Source: DASPTH01 sp046727575
Lineage (GTDB): Bacteria; Actinomycetota; Acidimicrobiia; IMCC26256; DASPTH01
DNA length: 59,014 nucleotides
Assembly (NCBI GenBank): GCA_046727575.1
Contig: JBKPCV010000080.1
Location: 1 to 59,014 of the forward strand
Reading direction: 5' to 3'
The position numbers and the translations under genes were made by a program. The notes beneath the pieces were generated by a model, which made no database searches, was not told where the DNA came from, and was given only the letters and a program-made list of their open reading frames with translations. Each line of letters opens with the position of its first letter. The stretch's first letter is position 1. Positions 1 through 8,244 of this stretch are shown here, piece after piece.

Positions 1-8
1 ACTCCGGA

Positions 9-1082
9 GTGAGCACGCTCACGCTCGCACTACGTGCGATCGCCGACGCCGTCGCCGACGCCGGTCTCACCGTGCGCGATCTCGACGGCGTGGCGTGCCA
101 TCGCGTCGGTGACTCCGTGAACGCCGCGGTCGTGGCGGAAGCGCTCGGCTTGCACGACGTGCGCTTCTACCTGGATCAGTTCGGCGGCGGGAGCACGTCA
201 CACGCGATCGTGGGTACGGCAGCGATGGCAGTGGTCACCGGACAGGCCGACTGCGTCGTGTGCTGGCGCGCGGTCAACGCGCGCTCCGAATTCCGGATGG
301 GCGGCACCGGACGGCCGCCACCTGATCAACTCGAATTCCAGTACCAGGTTCCGTACGGGCACGCCACACCACCACAGCAATTCGCGATGGTCGGCCGCGC
401 CTACCTCGACAAATACGGCGCGACCGCCGAGGACTTTGGTGCAGTGGCGGTCGCGCAGCGTCGGCACGCGCAGCTCAACGAGCGCGCGTTGATGCGGTCC
501 CCCTTGACGATGGACGACTACCTCGCGTCGCGCTGGATCGTCGAGCCGCTGCGACTGTTCGACTGCTGCCTCGAGACCGACGCCGCCGTCGCGGTCGTCG
601 TGACGTCGGCCGAGCGCGCACGCGATCTCCGGCGCGTCCCGGTGACGATCTCCGGGGCCGTGTGGGGATCCGGTCACACGCTGTTCTCGAACCAGCGTCC
701 CGACCTGACGCGAAGCGGCGCCGCCGAGACGAGCCCGCGCCTCTGGGCGCAGGCCGGGCTCGGGCCGCGCGACATCGACGTCGCGGAGCTGTACGACGCG
801 TTCACGCCGCTCGTGCTCATTCAACTCGAGGACTATGGATTCTGCGGCCCCGGTGAAGGAGGCGACTTCACCCGCGCCGGCGCGCTTCCCGTCAACACGC
901 ACGGAGGCCACCTCTCCGAAGGGTACGTCCACGGTTTGAACCACCTTGCCGAGGCGGTGCGCCAGCTGCGGCACGAGAGCGGCGAGCGCCAGGTCGCGGG
1001 CGCGGAGGTCGCGCTGTCGACCGGGCAGTCGGGCTACGTGATGGGCAGTACCTCAGCGCTGGTCGTGCGCAGATCGGGGTGA
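9..1082 (+). CDS. Thiolase-like lipid-transfer protein (Ltp-type), 5' end probably outside window
   Basis: Thiolase-superfamily protein of the lipid-transfer/acetyl-CoA acetyltransferase-like group, which makes or cleaves C-C bonds in acyl-CoA side chains. The family signatures are the block around DAFTPLVLIQLEDYGFC and the following NTHGGHLSE motif near residues 295-305, typical of Ltp proteins that pair with a DUF35 subunit; such a DUF35 gene overlaps the end of this one by 4 nt (GTGA). The first visible start is a GTG at base 9, but family members usually carry about 25-30 more N-terminal residues with a small beta-strand motif, and the frame is open to the window edge, so the true start is likely upstream. 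The substrate cannot be read from sequence. Confidence 0.85.
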   Translation: MSTLTLALRAIADAVADAGLTVRDLDGVACHRVGDSVNAAVVAEALGLHDVRFYLDQFGGGSTSHAIVGTAAMAVVTGQADCVVCWRAVNARSEFRMGGTGRPPPDQLEFQYQVPYGHATPPQQFAMVGRAYLDKYGATAEDFGAVAVAQRRHAQLNERALMRSPLTMDDYLASRWIVEPLRLFDCCLETDAAVAVVVTSAERARDLRRVPVTISGAVWGSGHTLFSNQRPDLTRSGAAETSPRLWAQAGLGPRDIDVAELYDAFTPLVLIQLEDYGFCGPGEGGDFTRAGALPVNTHGGHLSEGYVHGLNHLAEAVRQLRHESGERQVAGAEVALSTGQSGYVMGSTSALVVRRSG

Positions 1083-1492
1083 GGGTCGTGTCGCGGCCGT
1101 TGCCACAGCCAGACCGCGACTCCGCCCCGTGGTGGGAGGCGCTCGCGCGTCACGAGTTCCTCCTCCAACGATGCGCGCGCTGTCACGCCTGGCGCTTTCC
1201 GCCGCGAGCGATCTGCAACCGCTGCGCGTCGTTCGAGTACGAGTGGGAGCCCGCCCGCGACCGGGGGACCGTCGCGTCGTGGACGGTGAACCACCACGCG
1301 TTCTCCGCCGAGTTCGAACCGACCTACCTGGTCCTCACCGTGCGCCTCGACGAACAGGACGACGTCCTGATGATCGGTTCGTTCAAGGGCTCGCCGGACG
1401 AGGTGCAAACCGGGATGCCGGTCCGGGTGGTGTTCGACGACGTAACCGACGGCGTCACGCTGGTGTCCTGGGAGTCAGTCGAGGCCGAGTAA
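1079..1492 (+). CDS. DUF35 OB-fold/zinc-ribbon acyl-CoA-binding partner protein
   Basis: 137-residue DUF35 protein: an N-terminal rubredoxin-like zinc ribbon with four cysteines (Cys32, Cys35, Cys46, Cys49) followed by an OB-fold. DUF35 proteins act as subunits of thiolase-like aldolases or acyl-CoA hydratases (for example the ChsH2/Ltp2 steroid side-chain system), binding the CoA part of the substrate. The GTG start overlaps the stop of the thiolase gene, so the two are translationally coupled and very likely form one complex. The 3' end overlaps the convergent amidohydrolase gene by 18 nt. Confidence 0.85.
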   Translation: MRVVSRPLPQPDRDSAPWWEALARHEFLLQRCARCHAWRFPPRAICNRCASFEYEWEPARDRGTVASWTVNHHAFSAEFEPTYLVLTVRLDEQDDVLMIGSFKGSPDEVQTGMPVRVVFDDVTDGVTLVSWESVEAE

Positions 1493-2668
1493 CGCAGCGC
1501 CATTGTCGTGCACGACCTTGCGCAGCTCGGTGTCGTCGAGCATGTCGGCGAACGTCCGCACGACGTCGACGCTGTGCGGCCACGTCGAGTCCTGGTGCGG
1601 ATAATCGGTCTCGAACGTGAGCTGGTCGATCCCGATCACGTCACGGGCCGCGAGGCCGGCGCGATCGTCGAAGAACGCGCCGTACACCTGAGGCATGTAC
1701 GCGCTGGGTGGCTTCGGCAGCTGCTCCTGCAGATTCCAGACCTTCTTGCCCCAGAGGTTGTCGGCACGTTCGAGCACGTACGGGATCCAGCCGATCTGCC
1801 CCTCCGCGAGACAGATGCGGAGGTCGGGGTAGCGAGCGAGCGCGCCCGAGAGCAGCCAGTCGGTGAGTGCCATCACCGAGGTGAGGAACACGAGCGTCCC
1901 CGTGACCGCGGGCGGTGCATCGGGCGACGACGTCAACCAGTGCGACCCGGAGCCAATGTGCATGAAGACAGCCGTACCGGTGTCGTTGCACGCGGCGAAG
2001 AACGGCTCCCAGTACCCCGAATGGATCGTGGGAAGCCCGAGCTTCCCCGGGAGCTCGGAGAACGCAACCGCGCGCACGCCGCGCGCCGCGTTGCGCCGGA
2101 CCTCGTCGGCGGCGAGGTCGGCGTCCCACAGCGGAACGATGCACAATGGCACCAGACGGCCAGCCGACTCGCCGGCCCACTCCTCGACCATCCAGTCGTT
2201 GTATGCGCGTGCACACGCGAGCGCGAGTTCCTTGTCGGCGCGCTCGGCGAAGACCTGACCGCAGAACCGCGGAAACGTGGGGAAGCACAGGGACGCGCGC
2301 ACGTGGTTGAGGTCCATGTCGGCGAGCCGCGCCTTCGAGTCGTAACAGCCCGCGCGCATCTGCTCGAAGCTGATCGGCCCCATCCACCACTCGGACTCGT
2401 CGTAACCGGCGCACGCGTTCAGCATTTGGTGGCTCCACTCGAGGTCCTCGTAGACCCACCAGTCGGTTGCCGGGCCTTCACCTCCCTTGCGAAAGACCTG
2501 GTTACCCTGGACCCACTCCACGCGGTATGTGTCGCGCACGACCTTCGGGCCGCGGTCCCGGTACTTCTCCGGCAGCCACGTCTGCCACACGTGGGGTGGC
2601 TCGACGACATGGTCGTCGACCGACACGATCCACGGGATCTCGCGGTCTTCGTGCCCCTGCTGCGTCAT
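1475..2668 (-). CDS. Amidohydrolase_2 family metal-dependent hydrolase/decarboxylase
   Basis: 397-residue TIM-barrel protein of the amidohydrolase_2 family (related to ACMSD and gamma-resorcylate decarboxylases). The N-terminal strand carries Asp18-Asp19-His20, occupying the place of the usual metal-binding D/E-x-H, and the C-terminal FETDYPHQDSTWP block supplies the late Asp and His. The reading frame extends further upstream into the aldehyde dehydrogenase gene, but the ATG at 2668 overlaps that gene's stop as ATGA and gives the normal family length, so it is the chosen start. Substrate unknown; the neighbouring ALDH suggests that the two act in sequence on an aldehyde or semialdehyde intermediate. 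Confidence 0.85.
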   Translation of the reverse strand: MTQQGHEDREIPWIVSVDDHVVEPPHVWQTWLPEKYRDRGPKVVRDTYRVEWVQGNQVFRKGGEGPATDWWVYEDLEWSHQMLNACAGYDESEWWMGPISFEQMRAGCYDSKARLADMDLNHVRASLCFPTFPRFCGQVFAERADKELALACARAYNDWMVEEWAGESAGRLVPLCIVPLWDADLAADEVRRNAARGVRAVAFSELPGKLGLPTIHSGYWEPFFAACNDTGTAVFMHIGSGSHWLTSSPDAPPAVTGTLVFLTSVMALTDWLLSGALARYPDLRICLAEGQIGWIPYVLERADNLWGKKVWNLQEQLPKPPSAYMPQVYGAFFDDRAGLAARDVIGIDQLTFETDYPHQDSTWPHSVDVVRTFADMLDDTELRKVVHDNGAALLGLD

Positions 2669-4155
2669 CCCGTCTCGATCCACGAGGACTTCAGCTGCGT
2701 GTTCTCGAGCACGCTCTCCCACCCCGAGTCGCGGCCGTACCCGCTCTCCTTCACACCCCCGAACGGAAGCGCCCAATGCACCTTGCGATAGGTGTTCACC
2801 CATACTGCGCCCGCTTCGAGGTCGCGAACGAACCGATGGGCGCGATTGAGGTCGCGCGTCCATACGCCGGCGGCCAGCCCGTAGCGTGTGCTGTTCGCGA
2901 GCTCGAGCGCGTGCGCGTCGTCGCGGAACGGGATCGCCGCGGTCACCGGCCCGAAGATCTCCTCCTGGCAGATGCGCAGCCCGCTGTGCCGGGCGCGGAA
3001 CAGCGTGGGTTCCACGTAGTAGCCGGCGCCGAGCGGTGATCCTCTGGGGAAGAGGTCGGGGCCGGTGCGACCACCCAGCAGCAGCTCGGCGCCTTCGGTC
3101 GGGCCGAGCGCGATGTACGACTGCACCCGCTCGAGCTGCTCGGCCGACACGATCGGACCCATCGTGGTCGAGTGGTCGAGGGGCGCACCGAGCTTCACCT
3201 GCGCCGCCTGTGCAGCAATGCGCTCCACCATCTCGTCGAAGATCGACTCGTGGACGAGGATGCGGGAACCTGCGATGCACGTCTGGCCCGCGTTGCCGGT
3301 GAACACCGACATCGCCGACACGCCGTATGCCGCCGCGTCGAGATCGGCGTCGGCGAACACGATGTTGGCCGACTTGCCCCCGAGCTCGAAGTGCAGCGGC
3401 TTGAGCGACGATGCCGCGCGCTCGGAGATGATGCGCGCGGTGTCGGTCGAACCGGTGAAGCTGATGCGACCGACGCGCGCGTCACGCACCAACGCGTCGC
3501 CGGCTTCTTCTCCGAGACCACTCACGATGTTGATGACGCCGGGAGGCATCCCCGCTTCGTCGAGGAGCTCGCCGAAGCGGAGGATCGAACACGACGCCTG
3601 CTCCGCAGGCTTCAGCACGACGCTGTTGCCGGCGGCGAGCGCGGCGCCGAGCTTCGCGACCGCGATGGTGAGCGGGGCGTTCCACGGCACGATCAGACCG
3701 ACGACGCCGATCGGCTCGCGCACCGTGAAGTTGAAACTCGTCGGGGCGATCTGCACCGTGTCGCCGCTGATCTTGTCCGCGGCCCCCGCGAAATAGAACA
3801 GCATCTGGGTGCACGCGGGTAGGTCGAAGAGGGTCGTCTCGACGATGATCCGACCGTTGTCGCGCGTCTCGATTTCCGCGAGATCGTCGGCATGCGCGCG
3901 CACGACCTCGGCAAGCCGCCGCAGGTGCCCCGCGCGCGCGAGCGCGGGGAGCGTGCGCCACCGGCTCTCGAACGCCTCGCGGGCTGCGGTCACCGCGTCG
4001 AAGACGTCCGCGGCGTCGCTACGCGGCACCGTCGCCCAGACGGCACCGGTCGAGGGATCGATGCACTCGAGCACGGCGCCCGACCGCGCGGGCTGGAATC
4101 TTCCCCCGATGAGGTTCTCGAACAGCGCCGGGGGCTTCTGGCCCGTGTCGTCCAT
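2665..4155 (-). CDS. NAD(P)-dependent aldehyde dehydrogenase
   Basis: 496-residue ALDH-superfamily enzyme oxidising an aldehyde to a carboxylate. Catalytic residues are visible: Asn159 in VPWNAP, general base Glu257 in FELGGKS and nucleophile Cys293 in GNAGQTCIAGSR. Length and motif spacing are those of the typical tetrameric ALDH. An ATG at 4155 is chosen; a TTG three codons upstream (4164) is the alternative, and neither has a clear Shine-Dalgarno. It is the first gene of a two-gene operon with the downstream amidohydrolase (4-nt overlap) and diverges from the cupin gene. Confidence 0.9.
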   Translation of the reverse strand: MDDTGQKPPALFENLIGGRFQPARSGAVLECIDPSTGAVWATVPRSDAADVFDAVTAAREAFESRWRTLPALARAGHLRRLAEVVRAHADDLAEIETRDNGRIIVETTLFDLPACTQMLFYFAGAADKISGDTVQIAPTSFNFTVREPIGVVGLIVPWNAPLTIAVAKLGAALAAGNSVVLKPAEQASCSILRFGELLDEAGMPPGVINIVSGLGEEAGDALVRDARVGRISFTGSTDTARIISERAASSLKPLHFELGGKSANIVFADADLDAAAYGVSAMSVFTGNAGQTCIAGSRILVHESIFDEMVERIAAQAAQVKLGAPLDHSTTMGPIVSAEQLERVQSYIALGPTEGAELLLGGRTGPDLFPRGSPLGAGYYVEPTLFRARHSGLRICQEEIFGPVTAAIPFRDDAHALELANSTRYGLAAGVWTRDLNRAHRFVRDLEAGAVWVNTYRKVHWALPFGGVKESGYGRDSGWESVLENTQLKSSWIETG

Positions 4156-4206
4156 GGAGGCCAATACTGCCCGAAGCGGCCGACGCCGTCAGGCGAGGAG
4201 GTGCCG

Positions 4207-4584
4207 ATGGACAGTTGGAACCGAGCGACGCTCGCCGAGCTCGAATGGCAGCCGGTCGAGGGCTACCCGCAGGTCTCGATGAAGTTGCTGGGAGAGAGTC
4301 TCGACCTGGGCCCGTGGGCGATGCAGATCCGTTTCGCACCGAACTACGTCGAGCGCCGCCATTGGCACGAAGCCGACACCTTCTACATCATCACTGCGGG
4401 CGAGATGGGCGTCGGCGACGAAGGCACCTACAGGCCTGGCGACGTGCGCTGGGTGCGCGCGGGCACGTTTTACGGACCTGAGACGGCCGGGCCGGAGGGG
4501 TGTGAGTTCATCCTCATCGGCGCGGGTACCCCGGCCATGCACTACGAAGAGCCCAGCGCAGCGGTCCCCCATGTCTCGGCGTGA
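4207..4584 (+). CDS. Small cupin-fold protein
   Basis: 125-residue single-domain cupin. The motif ERRHWHEADTFYIITAGEM with the later RPGDVRWVRAGTFYGP resembles the two cupin motifs that hold a metal through two His, one Glu and a further His, though the second-motif histidine is not obvious. The ATG at 4207 has a good ribosome site (GAGGAGG about 6 nt upstream). It may be an isomerase/oxygenase or sensing domain tied to the surrounding aromatic or lipid catabolism genes; no specific reaction can be assigned. The alpha/beta hydrolase starts 4 nt after its stop. Confidence 0.75.
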   Translation: MDSWNRATLAELEWQPVEGYPQVSMKLLGESLDLGPWAMQIRFAPNYVERRHWHEADTFYIITAGEMGVGDEGTYRPGDVRWVRAGTFYGPETAGPEGCEFILIGAGTPAMHYEEPSAAVPHVSA

Positions 4585-4588
4585 CGGC

Positions 4589-5293
4589 ATGGCGACCTAC
4601 GTGCTGATCCACGGCGCCGGTTCCGACTCGTGGTACTGGCACCTCGTCGCGCCCGAGTTGCGCGAGCGCGGCCACGACGTCGTCGCGGTCGATCTTCCCT
4701 GCGACGACGACTCGGCCGGCTTGCCGGAGTACACGGACACGGTGGTTGCGGCCATCGGCGCGCGCGAGAAGCCCATCCTGGTGGCGCAGTCGTTGGCTGG
4801 CTTCACCGCGCCGCTTGTCTGCGAGCGCGTTCCGGTGGCCCTCATGGTGCTGGTGGCGGCGATGGTGCCGCGGCCAGGTGAGCCGGGCAGCGAGTGGTGG
4901 CTGAATACCGGCCATGCACAGGCGCAGCGCGAGATGGCGGAACGCGAGGGCTGGGTGGCCGAGCTCGGCGACTCCGTCGCGTTGTTCCTGCACGACGTGC
5001 CACCGGCGGTGGCGGCAGAGTCCGCGCACCATGTGCGCCCGCAGTCCGGGACGCCGCTCGTGAAGCCCTGGCCGCTCGACGTGTGGCCGGACGTCCCCAC
5101 ACGGTTCCTGCTGTGTCGCGACGACCGCTTCTTCCCCGCCAACTTCATGCGGAGAGTTGTACGCGAACGCTTGGGCATCACGCCGGACGAGATGGACGGC
5201 GGCCACCTTCCCGCGCTCGCGCACCCGCAGGAACTGGTCGAGCGCCTGGAGGCGTACCGCTCCGAGATCGAGGTGCGGGACGCTACCGGGTGA
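4589..5293 (+). CDS. Alpha/beta hydrolase
   Basis: 234-residue alpha/beta-hydrolase fold protein of the short salicylate-esterase/methylesterase-like type. Visible features: oxyanion segment LIHGAGSDSWYW (from residue 6), nucleophile Ser68 in AQSLAGF (a G-x-S-x-G variant with Gln first), and the late MDGGHLPALAHP block giving the catalytic His. The start at 4589 sits 4 nt after the cupin stop; an ATG at 4571 (MSRRDG...) is a possible longer start. The two genes probably form one operon. Confidence 0.85.
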   Translation: MATYVLIHGAGSDSWYWHLVAPELRERGHDVVAVDLPCDDDSAGLPEYTDTVVAAIGAREKPILVAQSLAGFTAPLVCERVPVALMVLVAAMVPRPGEPGSEWWLNTGHAQAQREMAEREGWVAELGDSVALFLHDVPPAVAAESAHHVRPQSGTPLVKPWPLDVWPDVPTRFLLCRDDRFFPANFMRRVVRERLGITPDEMDGGHLPALAHPQELVERLEAYRSEIEVRDATG

Positions 5294-5633
5294 GGCGGGC
5301 GCCCTCGACGTGGATTTCGAGACGGTCCCGCGGCCGAAGCGGGTCACGTCGATCGATGCGGAGCACTGCAGTACCCCCGCGTTGCACGCGGAGTCGCCAC
5401 TTCCGCGAGGGCCTGGTGTGGGATGAGGCTCCCCTTCGTGCTGCGATCGATGCTTGGGCAACGAGTACATCGCCGGCGCTGAACCGGAGGGTGACCGGCA
5501 TCAGCCCGGCGGTCAACCAGCAGACCGCGCCGTCACCGTCCGACAGCGTGACGCGGTGGCGCCCCATCTCGGGAATCGAGTCGAAGACCAGGCTGACGTC
5601 GACCTGCTCTGAAACGCTCTCCCCCGTCAACAA
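5283..5633 (-). CDS. Hypothetical protein, about 116 residues
   Basis: Open frame with high third-position GC along its length and an ordered look to its translation (beta-rich, alternating hydrophobics such as VDVSLVFDSIP and GAVCWLTAGL), suggesting a small soluble domain. The proposed start is a TTG at 5633 preceded by AAAGGCGG; this is the weakest part of the call. It converges on the hydrolase gene with an 11-nt overlap. No family recognised, no signal peptide or membrane segment. It could be a spurious frame. Confidence 0.4.
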   Translation of the reverse strand: MLTGESVSEQVDVSLVFDSIPEMGRHRVTLSDGDGAVCWLTAGLMPVTLRFSAGDVLVAQASIAARRGASSHTRPSRKWRLRVQRGGTAVLRIDRRDPLRPRDRLEIHVEGARLTR

Positions 5634-5799
5634 TCGATCCGCCTTTCTCGAGCAACGGTAGCCCCGTTCAGCCCGCCGGCGCGACCGAGCGCGCGACGAC
5701 GCCGGGGAGTGCACGCCGGGACAGATGCTGTTACCCTCTGGGCACGTTCTTGCTCGACGGACAGGTGGTTCGCCGACCGAGAGTTGGATCGGTCGCTGC

Positions 5800-6510
5800 A
5801 TGAGCGAGGCCATCGCCGTCAAGCCAGTTCCCTGGATGCTCGTCGCGGGGGCGCTGCGCGATCCGGCTCGCGCGGGTTGCCCGAAACTGTCGAAAGGCCC
5901 CGTGCTCCTGGGCGTCGCCCGCCGGGGCCTGCCGACCGTCATCGAGGCGACGATCATTCCCGCGATCCTGTTCTTCGTGGTCGTGACGACCATCGGAGCG
6001 TCCGTCGCCATGGCCACCGTACTGGTGTGGGGGTACGGCGCGATCCTCCGACGCACGCTGCGCCGACAGCCCATCCCCGCCATCCTCGTGCTCGCAACCC
6101 TCGGTCTCACCGTGAAGACAGTCGTCGGGCTGCTGAGCGGGAGCACCTTTGCCTACTTCGTCCAGCCGATCGCGACGACGGTGGTGCTTGCGGGCGTGTT
6201 TCTCGGGTCAGTGCTGATCGGTCGCCCGGTCATCGCCCGTCTCGCACACGACTTCTGTCCGGTTGCGCCCGAGGTCGCGCGCCGCCCCGCCGTCGTTCGG
6301 CTCTTTGCGGGTCTCACGGTCCTGTGGGCCGGCACCCACCTCCTGACGGCAGCGGCCACCCTCAGCCTGCTCGTGAGCATGTCCGTCCCCGCGTTCGTCG
6401 CGCTCAAGACCATCACGTGCCTCGGCATCACGATCGCGGCGATCGTGATCACGATCTCCTGGGCACTGCGAACCGCCCGGAGCGAGCACCTCGTCTTCGC
6501 GGCTGCCTGA
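5800..6510 (+). CDS. VC0807-like multispanning membrane protein
   Basis: 236-residue membrane protein with about six hydrophobic helices arranged in pairs (for example EATIIPAILFFVVVTTIG, PATIL-type helix near residue 95, and a C-terminal CLGITIAAIVITISWAL). The loops are short and basic. The pattern resembles the VC0807/septation-A-like family found across actinobacteria, whose function is unknown. Start chosen at ATG 5800; upstream in-frame ATGs give unlikely N-termini. It is a monocistron flanked by low-information gaps. Confidence 0.75.
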   Translation: MSEAIAVKPVPWMLVAGALRDPARAGCPKLSKGPVLLGVARRGLPTVIEATIIPAILFFVVVTTIGASVAMATVLVWGYGAILRRTLRRQPIPAILVLATLGLTVKTVVGLLSGSTFAYFVQPIATTVVLAGVFLGSVLIGRPVIARLAHDFCPVAPEVARRPAVVRLFAGLTVLWAGTHLLTAAATLSLLVSMSVPAFVALKTITCLGITIAAIVITISWALRTARSEHLVFAAA

Positions 6511-6677
6511 TCCAGGCATCACTTCGCGGACCCCAGGGAGCCCAGCGCGCGCAATCGGCCTCTCGAGCACTCGCGTCAACTTTTGTGGCAATGAATGCCC
6601 TCTGCGGGCATTGAAGGCCTAGAAAGCGGCCTCACAGAGCCACATCTGCTGATCTCGAGCACCGCGGACCTGTGCCG

Positions 6678-7121
6678 CTAGCTGTTTCCGTAGACGCGCA
6701 GCGGATCGACGAGCACCGCAACGCGCTGCTCGGCGGCCATCACACGGTCGTACTCGTCCCAGTCGTCGTGCGTGCCGCCAGCGGCCGTGAAGATCTCGCG
6801 CAGCAACACGCGGAGACGCTCGCCGTCAATGCCGTCGAGGTGATCACGAGGCCCGATGAGCTCGACCAGACCTTCGACAGCGGCCCATTGCCAGCCCGCA
6901 CGAAGCACGAGGGTGGCGCGTGGACGCGCCCGCAGGTTATGGAGTCGTTGCGAGGAACCAGCTGCCACAAAGGCGACGACGGGCTTCCCTCGCAGGGGGT
7001 GATCGAGGACCCCGGCGTTTACGACCGACGATTGGATCGTGCCGTCCGACCGAGTCGTCGACACCACCACGAGGCCGTGATCGAGCGGCACGAGCCTGGC
7101 AAACGGATCAAGACCACTCAC
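6678..7121 (-). CDS. Pyridoxamine-5'-phosphate-oxidase-like flavin/F420-binding protein
   Basis: 147-residue split-barrel protein of the PPOX class, with a GLVVVSTTRSDGTIQSSVV beginning and the RPRATLVLRAGW strand typical of actinobacterial F420/FMN-dependent members. The usual roles are reduction or oxidation of small molecules by F420H2 or FMN; the substrate is unknown. Start GTG at 7121. It ends the leftmost native segment before the integrated element; its start lies about 60 bp from the left attachment repeat, so it is chromosomal rather than cargo. Confidence 0.8.
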   Translation of the reverse strand: MSGLDPFARLVPLDHGLVVVSTTRSDGTIQSSVVNAGVLDHPLRGKPVVAFVAAGSSQRLHNLRARPRATLVLRAGWQWAAVEGLVELIGPRDHLDGIDGERLRVLLREIFTAAGGTHDDWDEYDRVMAAEQRVAVLVDPLRVYGNS

Positions 7122-7179
7122 CCGGACAGGCTATTGCCGGCCGTCGAGTTCGCGACCACAACTGCGCGACACCGAAGAA

Positions 7180-7230
7180 GCTGGAGCGGGTGACGAGAAT
7201 CGAACTCGCGTTCCCAGCTTGGGAAGCTGA
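7180..7230. repeat. Left attachment repeat (tRNA-Gly 3' fragment)
   Basis: Fifty of 51 bases match 11838-11888; the difference is C at 7214 versus T at 11872, which lies in the variable-region/anticodon-stem side. Sequence to the right of 7230 no longer pairs with the tRNA 5' half, so this is a fragment and not a second tRNA gene. Confidence 0.8.
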
Positions 7231-7680
7231 AAGGCACGGTCGTGTGACAAGGATGTTGCCGCTCGTTGTGGCCCAAACGTGGCCCGGGGCATCCGACCGG
7301 AGCGAGACGAGCTCACTCAGTCGTCGGGCACTGACCTGCTGGCGACAACCGCTCGCTGTCAACGACGGCCGAATGTGGCGTGGTACCCCATCTGCACCCA
7401 TCGGGAGCACGACGCCAGCCCGAATGGCTCAGGGCCGGTGAGGATGGTCATACGCTCGGGGAGCGGCAGGACGGATCCGACCTGCCCCGGATTCGTCCGC
7501 CGCATCACTTGCTGTCGGGGGGCCGACGCGAAAAGGGCGGGAGACCCCTGTCCTGGCCTCCCGCTCCCCTTCCCTTCTTCGAGGGCGCGCCGGGGGGCGG
7601 TTCCTCGACGGGATACTCGCAACCGCCGCTAAAGGCCCGGTTAAGGCTCTCTGAACGGCCCCGCGTGCTCAGGCGAGGCG
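7231..7680. other. Element-internal region without recognisable gene
   Basis: About 450 bp between the left attachment repeat and the first integrase remnant. Short overlapping frames exist on both strands but none shows a domain, a ribosome site or a consistent codon bias. It probably holds degraded element sequence. Confidence 0.5.
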
Positions 7681-8040
7681 CTACTGGAGCAGCGGCCGCA
7701 CCTCGGCCCCGCCGGCCGAGGCTGCATTCCGGTAAGCCTCATCGAGCCCGTCGACGAGTTCCTGAGGAGCCCGCGGGAACAGGTGCCCGTACCGATCGGA
7801 CGTGACCCCGAGTCGACGGGTGCCCGAGGTGATCTTTCATTTCCTCCATGTGCCGGCCGTTCGCGATGCGTAGCGCGGCCCACGTGTCGCGCAGGTCGTG
7901 GGAACGGAACTGCTTACGGAGGCGGGCGCGGGCCACCGCGGGCCCGAAAATGGCGGGCATAGAAGTTGCGCCAGCGCAGCGGCACCCTCGGCGGCGGTGA
8001 ATACGAAGCCGTCACGCCTCGCACGTGGGCCGGTACCCGG
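7681..8040 (-). pseudogene. Tyrosine recombinase (integrase) C-terminal remnant with several frameshifts
   Basis: Reading leftward, the pieces in order are RRDGFVFTAAEG, LRWRNFYARHF, FRSHDLRDTWAALRIANG (the H-x-L-R motif), MKDHLGHPST (the G-H motif) and DRYGHLFPRAPQELVDGLDEAYR (region holding the catalytic Tyr), ending at a TAG at 7681. They lie in different frames: at least three frame breaks are needed, one of them at a run of four G near 7816 (one base too many). The N-terminal arm-binding and core-binding domains are absent. It is a dead integrase of the actinobacterial site-specific type, positioned next to the left attachment repeat. Confidence 0.8.
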
Positions 8041-8244
8041 CAGGTTTGCGCATCCTGGCTGCCCAGGTTGCCGGCATCGCGCATCACGACGACCAGCCGC
8101 GTCGTCATGGACAGCGGCTCCGGGCGCGTTCAGCGCGGCGCGAGAGATCTCGGCGCAGCCCTCAGCCCCGTTGCGGCTTTATCGGAGCGGCGCCGACAAC
8201 AGTGCAGTCTTGGCCCGAACGAGTGAACCAGCTCTGCTGGAGGG

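Noticed and set aside
2669..3280. N-terminal 200-codon extension of the amidohydrolase
   Set aside because: It overlaps the aldehyde dehydrogenase gene, is Arg/Pro-rich without homology, and the ATGA junction explains the real start.
7180..7230. Second tRNA-Gly gene
   Set aside because: Only the 3' half is present; the 5' acceptor and D arm are missing to the right of 7230.
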